From Legionella genomosp. 1 (GTDB taxonomy: Bacteria > Pseudomonadota > Gammaproteobacteria > Legionellales > Legionellaceae), in the NCBI GenBank assembly GCA_945889365.1, contig CAMDBQ010000031.1, positions 1-11,033 of the forward strand: DNA of 11,033 bases, read 5' to 3'. Below, piece by piece: positions 6,370 through 11,033 of this stretch; position 1 is the stretch's first letter, and each line of letters begins with the position of its first letter. Both the position numbers and the translations under genes were made by a program. The notes below the pieces were generated by a model. That model saw only the letters and a program-made list of their open reading frames with translations. It ran no database searches and was not told the origin of the DNA.

Positions 6370-6585
6370 ATGTTTTTAAAACAATGTAATATTGATAAAA
6401 CAGATCGGATAAATCGTGTGGTGATTGGCACCGTGTTATTTCTTGGTGTATTGATTGGAATGAGTAAGGTGTTTTTTATGGTCGTTGGGATTGTGTTGGT
6501 ACTTGAAGGCCTCATTGGTTGGTGCTCTATTCCTTACTTCATAAGTAAACTCAAACAACATTGCAAAGACAATCGTGTTGATTGA
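6370..6585 (+). CDS. DUF2892 (YgaP-type membrane domain) small inner-membrane protein
   Basis: A 71-residue protein matching the DUF2892 pattern: N-terminal CNIDKTDRINRVVIG, a first membrane helix at about 18-32, a second at about 35-49 (FFMVVGIVLVLEGLIG), and the family-typical GWCSIPYFI around 50-58, then a basic tail. In YgaP this domain is fused to a rhodanese and forms a two-helix membrane anchor; here it stands alone, so a sulfur-related role is only an association. The Cys in GWC corresponds to the conserved one in many relatives. The ribosome site AAGGAGGG at 6358-6365 is strong, 4 bases before the ATG. A short inverted repeat GATAT/ATATC lies at 6330-6344 upstream, possibly an operator. 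Confidence 0.8.
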   Translation: MFLKQCNIDKTDRINRVVIGTVLFLGVLIGMSKVFFMVVGIVLVLEGLIGWCSIPYFISKLKQHCKDNRVD

Positions 6586-6605
6586 TGACTAATGATCAAT
6601 CTTTT
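6580..6605 (+). terminator. Weak AT-rich hairpin with T-run after the DUF2892 gene
   Basis: GATTGAT (6580-6586) pairs with ATCAATC (6595-6601) across an 8-base loop and is followed by TTTT at 6602-6605. The stem overlaps the TGA stop at 6583-6585. It is short and AT-rich, so termination would be inefficient. Confidence 0.3.
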
Positions 6606-6634
6606 CTGCTGGTTACTGGGGGTCTTAATATACA

Positions 6635-6703
6635 TTCTTCCAGGGCAGGCAACTCTGGAAGAAGAAATTAACAGACAATTCTGAAAAAAACGACAACTGT
6701 CAG
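6635..6703 (-). terminator. Possible terminator region of the lipid-modification operon
   Basis: On the minus strand, about 25 bases past the DUF2878 stop, a T7 run (complement of 6684-6690) follows a very small GACAGTTGTC hairpin (6692-6701 region). Further on is a perfect 9-bp inverted repeat, TTCTTCCAG (6635-6643) and CTGGAAGAA (6655-6663), with an 11-base loop and no T-run. Neither is a textbook terminator; together they are the only candidates between the convergent genes. Confidence 0.3.
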
Positions 6704-6715
6704 ATCAAGTTTTGG

Positions 6716-7270
6716 TTACTTCAATTTAGACCCCGTACCCCCTTTTAATAAACGCTCCTGCAGAACGCGCATCCACCTCACGGTTAAAAAAAAGACCAGA
6801 CCTAAACAAAACCAATCAATGCACAGCATCATGAGCGCACGGTTCGTTGGTATTAAAAAAATTAAGGCATCAAGCTTGGCCGCAAAATAATAACTACCTG
6901 CCCCACCTATGGAAAAAAGACATAAAATACCAGGCAATTGCTGATTAAGCCATTGAGCATTCAGAAACCATGCGCTGAAACAAACCCACAACACCATTAA
7001 CCAGGCTGGAATTAAGTGGCCTATATGAAAAGGAAACCTAAATACCCCGATTTGCATCATTATCGTATCATTCATTATCCCATAGAGTAATAATAGCAAG
7101 AAAAATAAGAGCGTGGGTCGTGTTAAAGGTTGATAAAATAAATTAAGTAAAAAAATTACAGCTGCAAAGCAATACCCGTATTGCGCATTATCGTTGCTTG
7201 ATAAAATACAGAGCCACCATTGGACTTGAAATACCACGAAGGGTAGCAATGTTTTGATAAATGAATTCAT
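6716..7270 (-). CDS. DUF2878 family six-helix membrane protein
   Basis: A 184-residue, very hydrophobic protein with about six membrane helices, at roughly 7-24, 30-47, 53-72, 86-104, 113-131 and 144-166, and a basic C-terminus. The conserved-looking motifs YGIMNDTIMMQIGVFRF (about 63-79) and PAWLMVLWVCFSAW (about 88-101) fit DUF2878. It is the last gene of the five-gene unit; its ATG overlaps the methyltransferase stop as ATGA (4 bp), so translation is coupled. Family function is not established; its constant partnership with DUF1365, the FAD protein and the Cfa-like enzyme suggests a membrane part in lipid modification, such as lipid access or export (inference). Confidence 0.8.
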   Translation of the reverse strand: MNSFIKTLLPFVVFQVQWWLCILSSNDNAQYGYCFAAVIFLLNLFYQPLTRPTLLFFLLLLLYGIMNDTIMMQIGVFRFPFHIGHLIPAWLMVLWVCFSAWFLNAQWLNQQLPGILCLFSIGGAGSYYFAAKLDALIFLIPTNRALMMLCIDWFCLGLVFFLTVRWMRVLQERLLKGGTGSKLK

Positions 7271-8472
7271 TTTGCTTGGATGGCTAGTGGTTTAACAAAA
7301 TGGAGATGCATATCACCTAAATACCCTTCAGCAAAACCTGCTTCACAATAAGAAAAATAAAAATCCCATAACCGCATAAAAGTGTTATCAAAACCCAAAG
7401 CAAGGACCTGTTCTTGTGCTTGAAAAAAACGCTCACGCCAAAGTTGGAGGGTTTTAGCGTAGTGCAAGCCAATGTCTTCTAAATGGAATAAACGTAAATC
7501 ACTGGACTTGGTCATCGCGCTTAATAAAGAGGTAACCGATGGAATACAGCTTCCAGGAAAAATTGACCGTTTAATAAAATCGACCTCATGTTTGGCTCTT
7601 TCAAAAGCCTGGTCTTGGATAGTAATCGCTTGTATTAGCATCTGACCATTGGGTTTTAATAAAGTAGCGCATCTTGAAAAGAAGGTGGAGTAGTACTGAT
7701 GGCCTACGGCTTCGATCATTTCAATGGATACTATTTTATCGTAAATCCCTGTTAAATGCCGATAGTCCTGTTTTAAGAGAGTGATTTGATCATTTAAGTT
7801 TTTTTCTGAAATACGCTGTTTAGCTAGATCGTATTGCTGTTGAGAAATCGTGGTGGTGACGACCTTGCATCCATAATGTTCAGCCGCATGCAATGCAAAT
7901 CCACCCCAGCCGGCGCCTATTTCCAACACGGTATCACTCGGTTTTAAATCTAATTTTTGGCAAATTACATCCAATTTATGCCTTGCTGCTGTCTCTAAAT
8001 CTGCATTGTCAGTAGGAAAGATCGCACTGGAGTACATCATGTTTTCATCAAGGAATAGACTAAAAAATTCATTACTTAAATCATAATGTTGGGCGACATT
8101 CCGACGGCTGCCTTGAATGTTATTCCGTTTGAACTGATGGATCATCCAGCGCCACCACTTGGCCATTTCAAATCGGCTTTTTTCTTCATAATGCTGTGCG
8201 ACTTCATTGCGCAAAAATAAACGTAGCAACGCCGTTAAATCGTCGGTTTCCCATCCTTTTTGGATAAATGCATCGGCTGCTCCTAAGCTCCCTCCTATGA
8301 TGCTGCCCCAATAAAAATTAGGAGATGTTACTCTAATTACAGAGCTTAATTCAGAAGGTGCGCGCTGGTCACCAAAGACCCATGATTCTTGGCCATCCTG
8401 GATCGTCAAAAGGCCAATCTTTAACTTCGAAAGACGCCTGAATAATATTTTTTGGGCTATGTTTTTAAGCAT
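7267..8472 (-). CDS. Cfa-like SAM-dependent fatty acyl methyltransferase
   Basis: A 401-residue member of the cyclopropane-fatty-acyl-phospholipid synthase family, which transfers a one-carbon unit from SAM to the double bond of unsaturated acyl chains in membrane lipids. The N-terminal lipid-binding domain is at about 15-90. It is followed by QHYDLSNEFFSLFLDENMMYSSA (128-150, named in parts), the SAM-binding loop VLEIGAGWGG at 182-191, EMIEAVGHQYY with Glu254, QAITI at 281-285 and LHYAKTLQLWRERF with Tyr338. By motif alignment with E. coli Cfa, Glu254, Ile283 and Tyr338 keep the bicarbonate-site residues E239, I268 and Y317, but C139 is Ser149 and H266 is Gln281. These swaps place it with the Cfa2/UfaM-like group found next to DUF1365 genes, so a methyl or methylene product is possible. 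GAGG lies 5 bases before the ATG. It follows DUF1365 by 15 bp. Confidence 0.9.
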   Translation of the reverse strand: MLKNIAQKILFRRLSKLKIGLLTIQDGQESWVFGDQRAPSELSSVIRVTSPNFYWGSIIGGSLGAADAFIQKGWETDDLTALLRLFLRNEVAQHYEEKSRFEMAKWWRWMIHQFKRNNIQGSRRNVAQHYDLSNEFFSLFLDENMMYSSAIFPTDNADLETAARHKLDVICQKLDLKPSDTVLEIGAGWGGFALHAAEHYGCKVVTTTISQQQYDLAKQRISEKNLNDQITLLKQDYRHLTGIYDKIVSIEMIEAVGHQYYSTFFSRCATLLKPNGQMLIQAITIQDQAFERAKHEVDFIKRSIFPGSCIPSVTSLLSAMTKSSDLRLFHLEDIGLHYAKTLQLWRERFFQAQEQVLALGFDNTFMRLWDFYFSYCEAGFAEGYLGDMHLHFVKPLAIQAK

Positions 8473-8487
8473 TGGGGCCTCGGGGTG

Positions 8488-9231
8488 CTATGGATGAGAG
8501 TAAAACGGTGCGCCTTTTAGCCAAGCACGCAAGGATTGCCAATAAATAGCACCGATAACCTTGCCCGTCATAAAGGGGTAATGAATTAAAGCATGCGCTA
8601 GATGTTGACTATTTACATTCTTTTTTTCCAAATTTAGTTGGGCGGTAAATAATTTTTTTTTATCCTGAATATTATTCATATGTACACGCAATTGGTGGTT
8701 TGGCGCGCTAAACCACCAATCATAGGTTAGATTCATCGGCATTAGAGGCGAAATATGAAATTCTTTTGGAAAAATAAAATGATGATGATGTTGATTAGTT
8801 CTTTCCGGATGTGTTTTTAAAACGTAGCAATGCTGCTCACCCCAAGGTGTATTATTAATTTCAGCAACAATCACCTCTAAATGCTGGCCGCTTTTATCAT
8901 AACAATAATAAAAACTCACTGGATTAAAACAATAACCCCAATAACGCAAATGAGTGAGCAAACGTACTGGGCCATCCAGAGATAATCCTAGACGCTCATA
9001 CACTAAATCAATGACGGATTGTTTTAAGGACAGATTTGGATCACCGAGATGATCCTTACGATGAAAAGAGGCGATATTCCTTTTTTCTATAGACCAAAAC
9101 CACTGCGATCGGAATAACGTGTCTAATTCATCCAAGTCCAGGTACATCATAAATACACGATATTGAAATTGGTGAGTAATGTTAGTATATCGCTTATGGG
9201 TCACAAGACCGGTATAGATTGCGCTATCCAT
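8488..9231 (-). CDS. DUF1365 family protein of the lipid-modification operon
   Basis: A 247-residue DUF1365 protein, full length. Family-typical elements are IYTGLVTHKRY near the N-terminus, FMMYLDLDEL at 27-36, HLRYWGYCFNPVSFYYCYD at 94-112, VAEINNTPWGEQHCYVL at 122-138, FHISPLMPMNLTYDWWF at 158-174 and a basic C-terminus. No signal peptide or clear membrane helix is seen; the biochemical role of the family is not established. The conserved Tyr, Trp, His and Asn residues suggest an enzyme or ligand-binding fold. A His cluster at 147-151 (QHHHHF) appears local. Its ATG lies inside the 3' end of the FAD gene (8-bp overlap), with only a weak ribosome site, so translational coupling is likely. 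The invariant neighbourhood suggests it acts with the FAD protein and the methyltransferase. Confidence 0.9.
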   Translation of the reverse strand: MDSAIYTGLVTHKRYTNITHQFQYRVFMMYLDLDELDTLFRSQWFWSIEKRNIASFHRKDHLGDPNLSLKQSVIDLVYERLGLSLDGPVRLLTHLRYWGYCFNPVSFYYCYDKSGQHLEVIVAEINNTPWGEQHCYVLKTHPERTNQHHHHFIFPKEFHISPLMPMNLTYDWWFSAPNHQLRVHMNNIQDKKKLFTAQLNLEKKNVNSQHLAHALIHYPFMTGKVIGAIYWQSLRAWLKGAPFYSHP

Positions 9232-10468
9232 TGTGCTCTGCCAATTGTCGGCATACAGCTAAGGCACTGTTGACGCCATCTTCATGAAAACCAAATCCCC
9301 AATAAGCCCCACAAAAATAAATCCCTGACTGAGCATTGAGTTCCTGTTGGCGTGATTGAGCTGCCAGACTTGCTAGCGTGTATTGGGGGTGACTATAGGA
9401 AAAACGCTGAATTATTTTTTCAGGGTTGATTATTTTAGCAGCATTGAGCGAAACTAAATAGGGACATGAATTTGAAATGCATTGTAATTTATTCATATTA
9501 TATGTCAAAATGGCAGGGTTTTCTGATGAAATCCTATAGTTCCAACTTGCCCAAGCTCTGGGATTCGACGGCATTAATGTTTCATCTTGATGAAGGATGA
9601 CATCATTATCCTCATACGAAAAACCCGACAGAATATCCCGCTCTAGGGTGGTAGGTTTATCCAGTAATCTCAAGGCTTGGTCACTGTGTGTGGCGACCAC
9701 CACAGCATCAAAATGACCAATCTGGCCTTTCTCATGATATAAATTAAAACCCTGAGCCTCGCGGCGCAGATTCACAACAGCCGTGTTAACATAGACTTGT
9801 TCTTTAAAGGCTTGAATTAAAGGCGCAATATAACGGTAAGAGCCGTGTTTAATAACCCTCCAAGAAATATCCGGAAGCATCTTCAATAATGCGTGATTTT
9901 CAAAAAAATGAGCAACAAAATAAATTGGCATCGCACCGATAACATCTCTAGGGGAAGACCAAAGCGCTGAAATCAACGGGTATAAATACAACTCGACCAA
10001 ATGTGTGTGAAACTGATGCTGTTTAAGAAACTGTTGCAAGGTGGTTGTGGTATTCATTGAAATCAATACAATTTTTGCCAAGCGATGAAAACGACTGATT
10101 TCCTTCAACAAATGGTAAAAATTAAGACTAAACAGATTTCGTCGGTCGGCAAACAAACCATTTAAAGAGCCTCCTGAATATTGGAAATTCCGTTTTGGAT
10201 CATAAACACTAAAACTCATGTCCGTATCTTGAATATCAACTTTTAGCTCATCCAAAAGATGCGTGAAGTTAGGGTAAGTTTCATAATTAAATACAATGAA
10301 ACCAGTGTCAATGGCATAGTCTTGCTCTGGGGTTGAAACATTAATTGTATGGGTATGGCCACCAATGTAATCCGATGATTCAAAAACAAATACATCATGT
10401 CCTTGTTTTTGAAGGTAATAAGCACTTGTTAATCCAGAAATACCACTGCCAATAATCGCAATACGCAT
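9224..10468 (-). CDS. FAD-dependent amine-oxidase-like oxidoreductase
   Basis: A 414-residue flavoprotein of the NAD(P)/FAD-dependent amine oxidase superfamily. The Rossmann dinucleotide motif GSGISG is at 7-12, Glu30 is the FAD-ribose ligand, and YIGGHTHTI at 34-42 completes the motif, including the His after GG. Middle features include DTGFIVFNYETYPNF (54-68) and a region at 160-175 typical of the group. The C-terminal FAD-closing motif FCGAYWGFGFHEDGVNSA spans 385-402. Relatives sit in RpoE/ChrR-controlled clusters and include the desaturase of furan fatty acid synthesis, so the substrate is probably a methylated or cyclopropanated acyl chain rather than an amine (inference). AAGG lies 6 bases before the ATG, and the gap to the upstream dehydrogenase is 2 bp. 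No signal peptide is seen; membrane association through the lipid substrate is likely. Confidence 0.88.
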   Translation of the reverse strand: MRIAIIGSGISGLTSAYYLQKQGHDVFVFESSDYIGGHTHTINVSTPEQDYAIDTGFIVFNYETYPNFTHLLDELKVDIQDTDMSFSVYDPKRNFQYSGGSLNGLFADRRNLFSLNFYHLLKEISRFHRLAKIVLISMNTTTTLQQFLKQHQFHTHLVELYLYPLISALWSSPRDVIGAMPIYFVAHFFENHALLKMLPDISWRVIKHGSYRYIAPLIQAFKEQVYVNTAVVNLRREAQGFNLYHEKGQIGHFDAVVVATHSDQALRLLDKPTTLERDILSGFSYEDNDVILHQDETLMPSNPRAWASWNYRISSENPAILTYNMNKLQCISNSCPYLVSLNAAKIINPEKIIQRFSYSHPQYTLASLAAQSRQQELNAQSGIYFCGAYWGFGFHEDGVNSALAVCRQLAEHNG

Positions 10469-10470
10469 AG

Positions 10471-11033
10471 TTACCTTAAGAGTAATTTTAGAAGGTGTCT
10501 ACTCATTTTAGAGGGTAGCATGCTTATAAATCGGGTGATATATAGAAAAAAAACAGGGGTGTAAATATCAAGCTTTTTCTTTTCTATTCCTGCTACGATT
10601 GCTTTTGCTGATTGTTCAGCGGTAATTAACATGGGCATTGGGAAGTCATTTTTGTTGGTTAAAGGCGTTTTGACAAAACCTGGGTAAACAATAGACACGA
10701 TTATGTTTTCTCTAGACAACGATATTCGTAAGCCTTGCAAAAAATTACGTATGGCAGCTTTGCTTGCACCATAAGCTTCTGAACGAGGAAGACCTAGAAA
10801 AGCAACCGCACTACTCATGCCAACCAACTGTGGGTTTTTAGAAGCCCTTAATAAAGGAAGCACTGCTTCAACACCGTAAACCATACTTAAGAAATTAGTT
10901 TTAATCATGCGTTCAAAAACATCACTTTTAAACTCCTGCACATCAACATACTCACAATTGCCCGCATTAAAAAAAACAATATCAATGCATTCATAGCGTT
11001 GATTTAAATCTTTGGCTGCATCCAAATTTTCTT
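10471..11033 (-). CDS. Short-chain dehydrogenase/reductase, N-terminus beyond the window
   Basis: The last 187 or so residues of a classical SDR; the reading frame continues to the right edge without a stop, so the TTG at 11025 is not the true start. The N-terminal GxxxGxG nucleotide-binding segment of about 60 residues is therefore missing from view. Visible SDR elements, numbered from that TTG, are IVFFNAGN at 16-23 (NAG motif), TNFLSMVYGVEAVLPLL with the structural Asn44, the catalytic Ser71/72 in GMSSAVA, Tyr85 and Lys89 in YGASKAA, and the YPGFVKTPLT loop. The C-terminus is hydrophobic and basic (ISMLPSKMSRHLLKLLL), suggesting membrane association. It is the first visible gene of the unit; more genes, such as a sigma factor/anti-sigma pair, may lie upstream. 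The substrate is unknown; a lipid-derived carbonyl or alcohol is inferred from context. Confidence 0.88.
   Translation of the reverse strand, partial: ENLDAAKDLNQRYECIDIVFFNAGNCEYVDVQEFKSDVFERMIKTNFLSMVYGVEAVLPLLRASKNPQLVGMSSAVAFLGLPRSEAYGASKAAIRNFLQGLRISLSRENIIVSIVYPGFVKTPLTNKNDFPMPMLITAEQSAKAIVAGIEKKKLDIYTPVFFLYITRFISMLPSKMSRHLLKLLLR

Overview
The window looks like chromosomal DNA of a Legionella-like gammaproteobacterium with moderate GC. This is an inference from a short GspC resembling Legionella LspC, a Sel1-repeat lipoprotein, an acetoacetyl-CoA synthetase, and GC-rich palindromes scattered between AT-leaning genes. No rRNA, tRNA, CRISPR array or intact insertion sequence was seen. Gene identities were read from motifs and overall protein character; no search was run.

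Left part (1-3650): the 3' five-sixths of an acetoacetyl-CoA synthetase gene (+) runs in from the left edge. It is followed on the minus strand by a tiny secreted protein with eight cysteines in its last 41 residues, a palindromic repeat, and a two-gene minus-strand unit. That unit holds a PDZ-less type II secretion protein C (gspC) overlapping a Sel1-repeat outer-membrane-type lipoprotein. Divergent from gspC, with only 23 bp between the starts, is an exported CAP-domain protein. A near-consensus sigma70 promoter for it lies over the 5' end of gspC.

Middle (3650-6715): an unrecognised 337-residue membrane protein (+) converges on a cystathionine gamma-lyase/synthase family gene (-), with 4 bp between their stop codons. 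A second copy of the palindromic repeat follows, then a small DUF2892 membrane protein (+) and a short region of weak hairpins.

Right part (6716-11033): five tightly packed minus-strand genes in transcription order: short-chain dehydrogenase (cut by the right edge), FAD-dependent amine-oxidase-like protein, DUF1365 protein, Cfa-like SAM methyltransferase, DUF2878 membrane protein. Gaps are 2 and 15 bp and overlaps are 8 and 4 bp, so this is almost certainly one operon. It is the widespread lipid-modification cluster which in Rhodobacter belongs to the RpoE/ChrR singlet-oxygen response and is related to furan/methyl fatty acid synthesis. The methyltransferase lacks two of the bicarbonate ligands of E. 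coli Cfa, which argues that the product may not be a plain cyclopropane fatty acid.

The most novel material is the Cys-rich peptide, the Sel1 lipoprotein coupled to gspC (possible secretin pilotin), the orphan membrane protein, and the altered active site of the methyltransferase operon.
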